64,000 nt of DNA from positions 62,001 through 126,000 of the forward strand of contig JAEZKC010000068.1 of assembly GCA_023436205.1 (NCBI GenBank), read 5' to 3'. Each line of letters opens with the position of its first letter. The stretch's first letter is position 1. This stretch comes from Fibrobacterota bacterium (GTDB lineage: Bacteria; Fibrobacterota; Chitinivibrionia; Chitinivibrionales; Chitinispirillaceae). Shown piece by piece: positions 9,183-17,793 of this stretch. The position numbers and the translations under genes are program-made. Below the pieces are notes generated by a model, which was not told where the DNA came from, ran no database searches, and was given only the letters and a program-made list of their open reading frames with translations.

Positions 9183-9963
9183 GAACAGTTCCACTCACGA
9201 CATTCATATTCAGACTACCAAAAAACATCTTTTTTTCATCTCGCTTCTGCAGGTTTTGTAAAAACGAATCTGCTTTACTTTGAGAAATTAAATTTCGACT
9301 TACAGCCAGGGCTAAAAGTGAATTCATCTCTGTTGCAAATCGGAACAATTCAAAAGATGTGGTGTTAAATACAAATGATTTTGTTTTCACATCCTTAATA
9401 CCAGCTTGCTGGAAAAGTCTGTAAAGAATTCTGCCGGCATAACCACATTGAAATCTTTCTGCCTGTAATCTGACCAGTATCCAGCCCAGGTCCTGGTCGG
9501 GGAAATCTGCGGTAGTTGTGCTGTGATCTGTATCTACAACTACGATTCTACCCCCATTTTTGGTTACTCTTTTTAGTTCTTGCAGGGCATACAGGGGGTC
9601 AGGCAGATGCTGGAATACCCGTTCACATCTGCATCCGTCAAAATGGTCATTTTTGAACGGGAGCTTGATAATGGCTCCCTGGAGGTGCTTGGGGGTGACA
9701 GATGTTTTTTGTGTTGCTGTCCTGGAATTTGCCACTTTAACCATTTGAAAATCCAGATCGATTCCTATAACAGAGCCGCTTTCACCGACAAAAGAACTAA
9801 GAGGCAGGGTATCGATAGCTGGTCCGCATCCTGCATCCAGAATTGCTACATTATTTTCGAGGTGGAGTTCCGAATAGGAGTACTGTTTAACTGGCAGGGC
9901 CAATTCCGCAGCTTGACGAAGATACTCCGGAGATACGAAATATCCAGTTCCATTTTCTGACAT
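9175..9963 (-). CDS. SAM-dependent methyltransferase of the kinase/FeeM operon
   Basis: A 262-residue class I methyltransferase. Motif I is AILDAGCGPAIDTLPL near residue 46, followed by the acidic ribose-binding IGIDLDFQMV. Other recognisable elements are FDGCRCERVFQHLPDPL (motif IV region) and ELKRVTKNGGRIVVVDTDHS. The Methyltransf_11/UbiE-like pattern points to a small-molecule substrate, which cannot be identified. The Shine-Dalgarno is strong (AAGGGGGG), and the ATG lies nine bases after the stop of the PilZ-FeeM gene, so it is almost certainly the last gene of that operon. From context it might methylate the product of the acyl-amino-acid synthase; this is inference. The gene ends inside the valS terminator. 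Confidence 0.8.
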   Translation of the reverse strand: MSENGTGYFVSPEYLRQAAELALPVKQYSYSELHLENNVAILDAGCGPAIDTLPLSSFVGESGSVIGIDLDFQMVKVANSRTATQKTSVTPKHLQGAIIKLPFKNDHFDGCRCERVFQHLPDPLYALQELKRVTKNGGRIVVVDTDHSTTTADFPDQDLGWILVRLQAERFQCGYAGRILYRLFQQAGIKDVKTKSFVFNTTSFELFRFATEMNSLLALAVSRNLISQSKADSFLQNLQKRDEKKMFFGSLNMNVVSGTVQK

Positions 9964-9972
9964 AATCCCCCC

Positions 9973-11133
9973 TTAAGTGTAATAACCTAGAATTCGAACT
10001 ACTTTCTTAGGATCACTTTCTTCGAGAATGTTTGTTTTCTGGCGAAGAAAATAGTCAACTAAATCTTTATTCCAGATTTGAACGGGTTTCTTTTCAGAAG
10101 GGAGAAGAATACAGTCACTTTGTTTATGAAAAATAAAATCATCCAATTTTCTCTCAGGCGGGAAAAATTTATAGGCATTTGAGTATCTCTGCTGGACATT
10201 TTCCAAACTGAGCCGCATAGGAATGACCGGCGTGTCATTGGCCGAGCTGTAGCATTTGGCTTCTCCAATTGTCTGGAGCAGAAGGATGTGTCTATAGTAT
10301 GATTGATGTTTACATATCACAGTTATGATAAGGTCATCCAGTTTAAGATAATTGATTGAATAAAGCAAGATCATTTTTTGCATGTGCAATTGGAGAGTGG
10401 CATCGGTGCTTCTGGAATCGGGGTGCGCAGCAAGGGAACCTACTTCTCCAAAGTACCTGCCCTGGGCTCGTAAAGTGCCGATTTCTTCCCTGAAAGTACT
10501 GTCAGCCGGTATTCCCAGGAAGCTGTCGACATAAAGACTCGTTGTGAGGATGACTTTATCCTTGATTTTAGCCACTATAACAATTGTAAATGGAGCGGCG
10601 TTGTGCAGGCTGATTCGCATTCCTGACGGATGCGGATGCATAAAACCCTGGTTTACATACATGTCATGTAGGAGTCTGAACGCTTGTTCAAATTCGTCTT
10701 TAGTATCAGCAATTTTTAAGGTGATGCCCTTTATTTTACTTTCATCGAAGAGAATCTTTTCTCTATACATCAGGCAAACATGATAATCGACTATTTGTGC
10801 CAAAGATTCGGTGTCATGAGGGCTCATGGAAGTGAAGGTAACCCCGATACAGGGTCCATTTTCCAGTTTCTCAAATCTAGTGACTTGACATTCAGCTGAG
10901 AAGGTCAGAAATCTATCATCGCAGCGTTTAGTTAATGTGACAGTGCCTTTTTTTCCCACTTCAATTTCATTGTCTACAGTTATGAGCATTCCGGAAGAGC
11001 TAATGTTACGACATTCCGTTCCGCGGATTATTTCATCTTGAATGACAAGCGTAACCGCTACTGTCAGAAAAGCACGTGAATCTCTGCGCTTCTCGTCTCT
11101 TCGCTTCGGTTTTAGAGAATCTGCTAATGTCAT
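9973..11133 (-). CDS. PilZ domain fused to FeeM-like N-acyl amino acid synthase
   Basis: A two-domain protein of 386 residues. The N-terminal PilZ domain shows the c-di-GMP-binding arginines in RRDEKRRDSR (residues about 9-20) and NISSSGML (about 45-52), matching the RxxxR and (D/N)xSxxG motifs. The second domain (about 125-310) matches the FeeM N-acyl amino acid synthase fold, a relative of autoinducer synthases. It has an aromatic-rich N-terminal stretch, a TTSLYVDSFLGIPADSTF-type strand-loop, and FREEIGTLRAQGRYFGEVGSLA near 213. FeeM joins long-chain fatty acyl groups from acyl-ACP to amino acids. The ATG at 11133 is preferred because PilZ begins close after it. A TTG at 11193, 14 bp from the upstream kinase stop, is the alternative. 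The last 60 residues have no recognised domain. Catalytic activity and substrate are inferred. Confidence 0.75.
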   Translation of the reverse strand: MTLADSLKPKRRDEKRRDSRAFLTVAVTLVIQDEIIRGTECRNISSSGMLITVDNEIEVGKKGTVTLTKRCDDRFLTFSAECQVTRFEKLENGPCIGVTFTSMSPHDTESLAQIVDYHVCLMYREKILFDESKIKGITLKIADTKDEFEQAFRLLHDMYVNQGFMHPHPSGMRISLHNAAPFTIVIVAKIKDKVILTTSLYVDSFLGIPADSTFREEIGTLRAQGRYFGEVGSLAAHPDSRSTDATLQLHMQKMILLYSINYLKLDDLIITVICKHQSYYRHILLLQTIGEAKCYSSANDTPVIPMRLSLENVQQRYSNAYKFFPPERKLDDFIFHKQSDCILLPSEKKPVQIWNKDLVDYFLRQKTNILEESDPKKVVRILGYYT

Positions 11134-11207
11134 TTTGGGTTTCCGATTTGGGAGCTCTAATAGAAGTATAAACTGTTTGTGGCAAAAGGTCAATAGAAAT
11201 GGCTGAA

Positions 11208-12809
11208 TTACTCTGAGGCGAAATCATTATAGAAATTGATTATGAAGGAAGCACCCGAGGAGAAATGGGGGGAAAGGATTATTTCGCCTCCGAATTTGCG
11301 CACAATATCAGAAACTAATGCTAGTCCGATTCCGGTTCTACCTTGTTTTGTTGTGAAAAAAGGATTGAAAATTTTGTCTTTGATTGTATCTGAGATTCCC
11401 CTGCCACTATCCTTTACTGTTATGGAGAGGCCATTTGGCATTATGGAGCCATATACTTCCAAAATACCCTCCCCTTCCATGGATTCTATTGCGTTTTGGA
11501 ACAGGCTGCAGAAAGCTCTTTCCAATTGTCCGCGATTGATTTTCCATTTGAGTTCGGGATTGGGAGTGAAAACTACACGGATGTTTTTCCAGATATCATG
11601 CGGAATCAACTCCAGGGCATTCTGAGCGACTTCTATAAGGTTTTCGATGGAATACTTGGTGAGCAGCAGTTTATTTGTTGAATGATTATTGATCCCGCCA
11701 CTTATTCTTATGCACTTTCTGAGTTCAACCATGCATTTTTCGAAAGTGAATTCAATATCAGCGAATCGCTGGTTAAGATTTGAATTGTATTTATGTGAGG
11801 AGATTTCTTTTTGTTGGAGTAGAAACAGAAAATGGAAAAATTCACCAAGTTGATTGACTTTGGACGACAGGTCCAGAAAAAGAGCGTTCATTTCTTTAAC
11901 AATAAAAAGAGAGTTTCTGCTGACAATAGACATTCGCACATTCTTGAGTGTCATAAGGTGAGTTCTGGCGAGCTCCTTAATCAATCGGCGCAGCTCTCTT
12001 GTCTTTTTCTCAAGTCGCTCCTGAGTTTCTTGAAATAGTTTGATTCTTGCGACAGTACTATTTGTAATTCCTGAAAGGGAATGAAGAATGTTGCTGTCGT
12101 ATTCTTCCATTCTGCGCAGCTCGTCTTTTGCGAGCGCTCCGATTATTGCTTTTCCAATGGAACCCAACAACTGGAACTGGTCTTGAGAAATTGGACTGTT
12201 TTTATTCCCGGCAAGGAAAAAGCCGAGGACCTTCTGCTCTTCTATTAGCGGATGAACTGCCAAGGATGATAAATTCATCTCCTTGAGGAGATACGCTAAC
12301 TCATCATTATCGCTGTTCTGCAGTAGCAAGGACTTTCGGTTCTGCTGCAGTGCAGTAAGGAGCATGGGAGCAATTTTTTCGATTTGAGCCTGGCTCTGAT
12401 TGTTGATGCGGAAATTCTCTTCCTTTTTGTCGGAATCAATCCAAAAATAGAAAACATCAAATGCAAATCGTTCTTTTACATTGGCCAGAATTCCAATAAG
12501 CTGATCCATGCTATTAATTTTGCTGAGTTCATCTGTAAGATCCTTGATGGAGCGGAGAAGGCTGTTGAAGTTGGATAATTTTTTATGAACCTGTTCAATG
12601 TTCGCAGCATTGTGATTAATTGAGCTTACTTGAGAGTTATACTTGGTGCGTAAAACGATTCCAAACAGGAGAAGAGCAAGAAGGAATATTAGTTCAAATC
12701 CCCAGTATAGTACAATCAACTTTGATTGTTGCCATAAAATTCCATAAAGCGCAAAAACCACTGACAGTAACAGGAAGATTATTAAATGAAATGATATTTT
12801 GGTCTTCAT
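11208..12809 (-). CDS. Membrane sensor histidine kinase-like protein with GAF domain
   Basis: A 533-residue protein. Two membrane helices lie at about residues 6-26 and 33-52, then a short coiled coil, a GAF-like sensor domain (about 95-230), a long helical region and a C-terminal HATPase_c domain. The ATPase boxes are intact: N box QNAIESMEG, G1 DSGRGI, F box FNPFFTTK, G2 GIGLALV. The helical region that should hold the phospho-acceptor His lacks the usual HE(L/I)xxP sequence. The nearest candidate is the His in LARTHLMTLKNV, so autophosphorylation is uncertain. The ATG directly abuts the TAA of the preceding kinase gene (TAAATG), implying coupled translation. It is the second gene of the four-gene leftward operon. 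No response regulator is visible nearby. Confidence 0.8.
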   Translation of the reverse strand: MKTKISFHLIIFLLLSVVFALYGILWQQSKLIVLYWGFELIFLLALLLFGIVLRTKYNSQVSSINHNAANIEQVHKKLSNFNSLLRSIKDLTDELSKINSMDQLIGILANVKERFAFDVFYFWIDSDKKEENFRINNQSQAQIEKIAPMLLTALQQNRKSLLLQNSDNDELAYLLKEMNLSSLAVHPLIEEQKVLGFFLAGNKNSPISQDQFQLLGSIGKAIIGALAKDELRRMEEYDSNILHSLSGITNSTVARIKLFQETQERLEKKTRELRRLIKELARTHLMTLKNVRMSIVSRNSLFIVKEMNALFLDLSSKVNQLGEFFHFLFLLQQKEISSHKYNSNLNQRFADIEFTFEKCMVELRKCIRISGGINNHSTNKLLLTKYSIENLIEVAQNALELIPHDIWKNIRVVFTPNPELKWKINRGQLERAFCSLFQNAIESMEGEGILEVYGSIMPNGLSITVKDSGRGISDTIKDKIFNPFFTTKQGRTGIGLALVSDIVRKFGGEIILSPHFSSGASFIINFYNDFASE

Positions 12810-15011
12810 TTAAGTACCTTCAGGGAGGAAAATGGAAAACAGAGAGCCTTGGCCATAATCACTGAGGAATGAGATTTTGCCACTGTTTTTTATAATCAAT
12901 TCCCGGGCTAAGGTTAAACCTAGTCCGTAATGGAAACTTCTGTTTTTAGTTGTAAAAAATGGTTTCATGAGGTCGTACCTGATTTCATGAGGAATGCCAT
13001 GCCCGGTATCAGAAATATTGATGATGATATTGGAATTTTGTTTGAATGCCTCAATCTTAACTGATCCATAATCTTTGTCCAGCGATTCCAGAGCATTCGT
13101 AAGGAGGCTCAAAAGCACCTGAATCAGGTCCGAGCGATGTATTTTGGGATGTAGTCCTTTGGGGATGGAGAGAGTGAGGTCTTTCCCCTGCAAAAGTTCC
13201 GGATTAATGATTTCAACAACAGTTGTAACAATTTCTTCCAGGCAATAAATGTTGTTTTCGTCTGATTCGGTTTGTAAAAGTCTTTTGAATGTGCTTATTC
13301 TATTTTCTAGTTGTTGCAGATCCTTTTGGGAATTATTGAGAATGGAACTGGCGGTTTGAAGAATTGTTTCCAGTCTTTGCGGAGAAAACTCATCTTCGCT
13401 TGTGTTTTGAATTGATTCAATCTGCCCTGTTTGGAATTGAGTCTGAAGCTGTTCAACTTTTGTGCGGGTTCTATTTATATAATCAGCTATAAAATGGAAG
13501 GGGGTTTCAAGCTCATAGACAATGTTGAAGGCTAATTCTCCCATTGCGGCATTAAGTTCACTTTGAATAACCATTTCTCTTGCGGCTACAAGCTCCTTGG
13601 TTCTTTTTGAAATCTGGCTCTCCCTCTGAGATATTCTTTCATTCATGAGCAGTTGCATTCTTGCGTTGAAAAGAGAATTTGATATGATTGGTGCCGCTGA
13701 CTCGAAAAAAAGCTTGTCCTCATAACTCACTTTATAACCTAAGAGGTGTACGCCAATGATCATCCCAAAGGTTTCTTTTTCATTTTTAAGTGGAGCCACA
13801 ACAAGCGAGGATGGCTTAAGTTGTTGAACAAGGTTTCTGGTTGAAAAGAGGAAATCCTGAGTTTCCTTGAGCGGATCGTTTATAATTAGAGTTTGCTGAA
13901 GTTCAATTACCCGGTAAATGAATGAGGTCTCCTTTTTCAAACCATCAGAGACGTTGTATCTAATGGTTTGCAGGAGATCAACAATAAGCTGATTAAATCC
14001 ATAGGAACCGGAGCAATACATAATGCTGGCACTATTAATAAGCCAGACGATGCACCCTTCAAAATTAAACAGTTTTACCATCGACTCTGCCGCTTTTGTA
14101 CTGATTTCTGAAATGTCAATATGGGAATTCATTTCAAAGGCGAGTTCGTTGAGTCTTTGAGCCATGGCATTTTGCTCAGTAAGGTTAACAGTCTGAGCTT
14201 CAAGGGCTAGTTTGGATCTTTCTTTCCACCTGGTTAATGAATTCAACTGATTTCGAATTTTGAAGAGAAGGTAAATCAGTGAGAGATTTAAGGAAAATGT
14301 TCCGGCAACAGCGATCCAATGCTCTTTGAGAATAATGCCTGCTCCAACAGTAAGGCATGATAACAGCGTGGCCAGAACAGAAATTATTTGTTGAAGCTGA
14401 TCACGTGTATCGGGTATTGTGACTTCATAGACACAGTGAGGATCTCCCCTGAAAGCACAATGAGAGTGGACTACTCTTGCATGCGGCATTCCAAACATGG
14501 TGGGAATACTCTCATAAGTGCCATGTCGGTTTCTGCATGCAGAATAGGGTTCCTTATAGCCGTTTTCAAAGGAAACAGTCATTCGGAAGCGGTTTCTATC
14601 CAGCGAATCGACTTTTACTTTGGTTGTTTGGACAAGTCTGTTTTCAATTTTGTCCAGGTGCTTATAGAGCATCTGCGGGCTGGCAAAGGCCGCCATAAAG
14701 AAAAGCTGAGCTTTGTTGGAGGCAACAATCAGATTGCGCCCCATAGTGTAGGCAAAATCCGGATCTCCAGTGTGTTTGGATGCAATATTGAACAGTTCAT
14801 CAACCACTTCGATTGACATATATCCGTTTTCATCTTCAAAGAACACTCGGGGATGACCAAGTTCCAAAAGGATCTTATCTGTGATTTCCGGTCCCACGGT
14901 TTTATCCAGATAACGAAGGGTCGGAATTACAATCCGCTTGGAAACATTGGTTTGCTTTTGATCATCCTTCACCTTGGTGCCTCTACAGTTTTGATCCGCA
15001 ATCAATTGCAT
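12810..15011 (-). CDS. Sensor kinase-like protein with N-terminal ligand-type domain, GAF and HATPase; phospho-acceptor His replaced by Tyr
   Basis: A 733-residue protein. An N-terminal soluble domain of about 190 residues ends in CAFRGDPHCVYEV, a Cys-x-x-x-Gly-x-x-x-Cys pattern like that of V4R-type or kinase/cyclase-associated ligand domains. Two membrane helices follow (about 205-245), then a GAF domain (about 295-440), a dimerisation/phospho-acceptor region and an HATPase_c domain. The ATPase boxes look intact (NALESLD, DTGHGI, MKPFFTTK, GLGLTLA). In the acceptor helix, MGELAFNIVYELETPF aligns with the usual MGELAxGIAHEIxxPL. The acceptor His is therefore Tyr499 (codon TAT, 13515-13517). 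The first 25 residues are poorly supported, and the true start may be a later TTG or GTG. It is the first gene of the operon with the second kinase, PilZ-FeeM protein and methyltransferase. Confidence 0.8.
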   Translation of the reverse strand: MQLIADQNCRGTKVKDDQKQTNVSKRIVIPTLRYLDKTVGPEITDKILLELGHPRVFFEDENGYMSIEVVDELFNIASKHTGDPDFAYTMGRNLIVASNKAQLFFMAAFASPQMLYKHLDKIENRLVQTTKVKVDSLDRNRFRMTVSFENGYKEPYSACRNRHGTYESIPTMFGMPHARVVHSHCAFRGDPHCVYEVTIPDTRDQLQQIISVLATLLSCLTVGAGIILKEHWIAVAGTFSLNLSLIYLLFKIRNQLNSLTRWKERSKLALEAQTVNLTEQNAMAQRLNELAFEMNSHIDISEISTKAAESMVKLFNFEGCIVWLINSASIMYCSGSYGFNQLIVDLLQTIRYNVSDGLKKETSFIYRVIELQQTLIINDPLKETQDFLFSTRNLVQQLKPSSLVVAPLKNEKETFGMIIGVHLLGYKVSYEDKLFFESAAPIISNSLFNARMQLLMNERISQRESQISKRTKELVAAREMVIQSELNAAMGELAFNIVYELETPFHFIADYINRTRTKVEQLQTQFQTGQIESIQNTSEDEFSPQRLETILQTASSILNNSQKDLQQLENRISTFKRLLQTESDENNIYCLEEIVTTVVEIINPELLQGKDLTLSIPKGLHPKIHRSDLIQVLLSLLTNALESLDKDYGSVKIEAFKQNSNIIINISDTGHGIPHEIRYDLMKPFFTTKNRSFHYGLGLTLARELIIKNSGKISFLSDYGQGSLFSIFLPEGT

Positions 15012-15029
15012 TTAGTATTTTAAGCGATA

Positions 15030-16223
15030 ATGCCGGCTAAACGAAGACTATATTACTTTAATGCACTTTTTGATCTTCCCCGCCAGGAGCTCATAAAACC
15101 GGCGTTACACCGGGCGGCCATGGAAATGAGCACACTTTTTATTGCACTTGGCAATGCAGAAGACCTGGTACTGCTTAGAGTCAAGGTTTCAGACAATTAC
15201 CGGGAATACCTGCAGGAATCCGGTCTGGCCTTGCCTTCGTTTGTTAATGAGCACTTCAGGTCTTGTGAATCGATACTTCCCGAACCATGGGCCTGGGATG
15301 ATACGGTTGTAAACCTGTTTGAAAAAATGAATTTATCAGTGCCGCATCCTCCGACTGACATTGTCAGAGTTGTGAATGACAGGGCATTTTGTACCCAGTT
15401 TTCTCAGAAAGAAGGCACAGGTGTTCCCGGTTCGCAAATGATGTATTCATTTGAAGATTTCAATATACTTCTCGCAACAGGGGAACTGGAATATCCTCTG
15501 GTATTAAAACCGTCTCAGGGGAGTTCCGGTTTTGGATTCGTTCTGCTGAATTCGCCCCCGGATGCAAGTATGCTAGACAGAATAAAACAGTTGTTTGAAA
15601 TGTCATCTTACACTGTGGAACCATGGTACAAAAGAATTTCTGATATCTCCAGCTCAGTCGTGATCGGGATTGATGGCTCGGTGGACCTGGTTCGTCATTA
15701 TCGCTGCTTTGTGAATTCCAGGGGCACCTTTTACGGAGTACACTTATCACCTGAATCGCCCGGGTCAAGCTGGGAGGGTCTTTTGACTCAAAAGGCACTG
15801 TCCTGTTCCAGATTTCTATTTGAAAAGGGTTACTTCGGACCAGTCGGGTTTGATTCATTTATTTATGAATCATCCTCGGGAGATGAGCGGATTGCACCGG
15901 TTATCGAAATAAATGCCCGTCATGTCATAAGTGATATCGCTCGGGCACTTCAATCGAAACTTGTTCCCGAGAAACATGTGTTTTTCCGCTTTTTAAGCAG
16001 CAAAAGATGCCGATTGCCTGAAACTTATTCGGAATTAAGAACTATTTTGGGAAGTCTCTCGTTTTCACAGCAAAGTAAAACAGGTGTACTGTTAATAACA
16101 CCGCTTAGAGCTTGTTCTGATATCTATCGGCAGCCTTACAGAAATGCTTTTCTTCTGTCGGCAGATTCGGAAAGTGCATTGTTTGACATGGATAGAGAGC
16201 TGATTATGAAGCTGTCCCGATAA
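15030..16223 (+). CDS. ATP-grasp superfamily ligase, unknown substrate
   Basis: A 397-residue protein with an ATP-grasp core. The nucleotide-binding stretch YPLVLKPSQGSSGFGFV lies at about residue 154. The C-terminal metal-binding part has GPVGFDSFIYE (about 271) followed by PVIEINAR (about 288), giving the usual Glu and Asn ligands. ATP-grasp enzymes join a carboxylate to an amine or thiol through an acyl-phosphate, so a peptide or amino-acid ligase activity is plausible, but the substrate cannot be assigned. The N-terminal 100 residues (YYFNALFDL at the start) form the pre-ATP-grasp lobe. It is transcribed divergently from the kinase operon with only 18 bp between start codons, and is followed by a HAD phosphatase. 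A functional link to the acyl-amino-acid operon is possible but not shown. Confidence 0.7.
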   Translation: MPAKRRLYYFNALFDLPRQELIKPALHRAAMEMSTLFIALGNAEDLVLLRVKVSDNYREYLQESGLALPSFVNEHFRSCESILPEPWAWDDTVVNLFEKMNLSVPHPPTDIVRVVNDRAFCTQFSQKEGTGVPGSQMMYSFEDFNILLATGELEYPLVLKPSQGSSGFGFVLLNSPPDASMLDRIKQLFEMSSYTVEPWYKRISDISSSVVIGIDGSVDLVRHYRCFVNSRGTFYGVHLSPESPGSSWEGLLTQKALSCSRFLFEKGYFGPVGFDSFIYESSSGDERIAPVIEINARHVISDIARALQSKLVPEKHVFFRFLSSKRCRLPETYSELRTILGSLSFSQQSKTGVLLITPLRACSDIYRQPYRNAFLLSADSESALFDMDRELIMKLSR

Positions 16224-16288
16224 TCAACTTTGTGGAAGAATGGTCTTCAAGGTGTTATTTTTCTGTTCTTTTGAAGGGAGAATACAAG

Positions 16289-17008
16289 TTGCAGGATAAA
16301 AAACTACCCAAAGCGGTTTTGTTTGATCTTGATGATACCATAATTGCCTTTGATTCGGTTTCGCTTCCGGTTTGGGAGGAGATCTCTTTAATCTATTCAT
16401 CCCTGCTGGGTGTTTCCAAAGAGGAGTTGCTTGGGGCGGTTCTGGATGCAAGCCGCTGGTATTGGGGAGATGTGCAAAGGCATCGTATAGGAAGAAATAA
16501 TCAGCGGGAGGCACGCCGGGAGATTGTAAAAACTGGGTTGCGCAAACTTGGTTTAGAGGAGAGTGAAAACTGGAATGCCTTAGCAGATGCATATTCTCAG
16601 AAGCGGCTGGAGGCAGTGCATCTATTTCCCGGGTCCATCGAGACGTTGCAGCATTTTAGAGGGCAGGGAGTAAAGTTGGTTCTTGTAACTAATGGAGAAG
16701 CACCTCTGCAGAGAGAGAAAATTGAGCGTTTCGGGTTGTCCCCTTATTTTGATGGGATATTTATTGAGGGGGAAGTAGGGTATGGAAAGCCTGAGGAGCG
16801 GTTTTATTCACTAGCTTTGGAGAGCGTGTCTGCAGGTCCGGAGGAGTGCTGGATAGTGGGGGACAATCTGGAGTGGGAGGTGGAGGTCCCGGGTAAGATG
16901 GGCTTTTATACAGTTTGGAATGATATCCGAGGAAAGGGGCTTCCGGCCGGAAGCAGTGTTTTTCCACACAGAATAGTTCGTTCGATACGGGAACTGATTG
17001 ATTTTTAA
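16289..17008 (+). CDS. HAD-superfamily hydrolase (phosphatase)
   Basis: A HAD-type phosphohydrolase of 239 residues. Motif I is FDLDDT, with the nucleophile Asp close to the N-terminus. Motif II is LVTNG, the motif III lysine is in GYGKPEERF, and motif IV is WIVGDNLEWEV. A helical cap inserted after motif I marks the YjjG/phosphoglycolate-phosphatase-like subtype. The TTG at 16289 is chosen because AAGGGAG lies eight bases upstream and motif I then falls at residue 11. A GTG at 16232 in the same frame has no such site. The gene begins 65 bp after the ATP-grasp gene and is probably co-transcribed with it. The substrate is unknown. Confidence 0.82.
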   Translation: MQDKKLPKAVLFDLDDTIIAFDSVSLPVWEEISLIYSSLLGVSKEELLGAVLDASRWYWGDVQRHRIGRNNQREARREIVKTGLRKLGLEESENWNALADAYSQKRLEAVHLFPGSIETLQHFRGQGVKLVLVTNGEAPLQREKIERFGLSPYFDGIFIEGEVGYGKPEERFYSLALESVSAGPEECWIVGDNLEWEVEVPGKMGFYTVWNDIRGKGLPAGSSVFPHRIVRSIRELIDF

Positions 17009-17019
17009 GCATTTAAGTG

Positions 17020-17063
17020 GGCAGGCCGTTCCCATTTTGTGAAAAATATTGGGAATGCCTGCC
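17020..17063. other. Large imperfect inverted repeat after the HAD gene
   Basis: GGCAGGC-CG-TTCCCA and TGGGAA-T-GCCTGCC face each other across a short A+T-rich loop. No clear T-run follows on either side, so it may be an mRNA 3'-end stabiliser or a protein site rather than an intrinsic terminator. Confidence 0.5.
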
Positions 17064-17208
17064 GTATTCTGATGAAAATCAACCGGTTAACGTTTTCGGT
17101 TCAAGCGTGAAACTGATTGTGGCATATCTGTCGCAGTAATGGGTGGCAAGCGCAAATGTTCTTTCAGATGTGCTTGTTAGAAATTAACCTAACTCAGGAG
17201 GTCACCTT

Positions 17209-17724
17209 ATGCTGCGCAACATTTTCCTCATCACACTTTCCACTTTAGCACTGACAGTCGCGGGAGGCAGAAGCGCTCCTTCAGATACCGGCGGGAATGG
17301 TGGAGATGGCGGTTCCATGTCCGATACTACCCAGGTACAGGGAACTGTTTCCTCCGTGGATTTGCAGAATCAGATGTTTGTTATTGAATCTGATACCGGT
17401 ATGGACACTGTCTATTTTAATGATCAGACCGAGTTCAATCCTGCTGACAGCATGGAACAGATCCTGCAGATGGACAATGATGTCATGGTGTGGTATACAC
17501 AACAGGAGGGCGACAAGGTTGCGGTTAGAATCGAAATGGCCACAAGTGACGGTTCTATGAATGGAAGCGGCCAGGATACCATGAATGGTGGATCAGGCAG
17601 CAAAGATACCATGAATGGAGGCGGTAAGGATACTATGAAAGATACTATGGATGGTGGATCCAATGGCGGAGATACCATGAACGGTGGTCAGGATACTATG
17701 AGTGATACTGGAAGCGGATGGTAA
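17209..17724 (+). CDS. Secreted protein with Gly/Asp/Met/Thr-rich repetitive tail
   Basis: A 171-residue protein with an AGGAGG Shine-Dalgarno before the ATG and a signal peptide (hydrophobic residues 4-18, probable cleavage near RSA-PS). A Gly-rich linker is followed by a small beta-rich domain (about 42-110, beginning QVQGTVSSVDLQNQMFVIES) resembling DUF5666/OB-type extracytoplasmic domains. The C-terminal third is low-complexity, built on repeats of DTMNGG (variants KDTMNGGG, QDTMNGG, GDTMNGG). No catalytic motif is visible. Repeats rich in Asp and Met could bind metal ions, but that is speculation. It stands alone, with its own downstream terminator. Confidence 0.65.
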   Translation: MLRNIFLITLSTLALTVAGGRSAPSDTGGNGGDGGSMSDTTQVQGTVSSVDLQNQMFVIESDTGMDTVYFNDQTEFNPADSMEQILQMDNDVMVWYTQQEGDKVAVRIEMATSDGSMNGSGQDTMNGGSGSKDTMNGGGKDTMKDTMDGGSNGGDTMNGGQDTMSDTGSGW

Positions 17725-17750
17725 GCTTTAGTCATCAGTTGTAGCAGGAG

Positions 17751-17783
17751 GAGCCGGGGGGAAATCTCTCGGTTCTTCTTTTT
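17751..17783 (+). terminator. Intrinsic terminator after the DTMNGG-repeat gene
   Basis: GAGCCG pairs with CGGTTC across a GGGGGAAATCTCT interior. A T-rich tract (TTCTTCTTTTT) follows. It ends just upstream of the ribosome-binding site of the pterin dehydratase gene. Confidence 0.65.
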
Positions 17784-17793
17784 GGAGGGTGCC

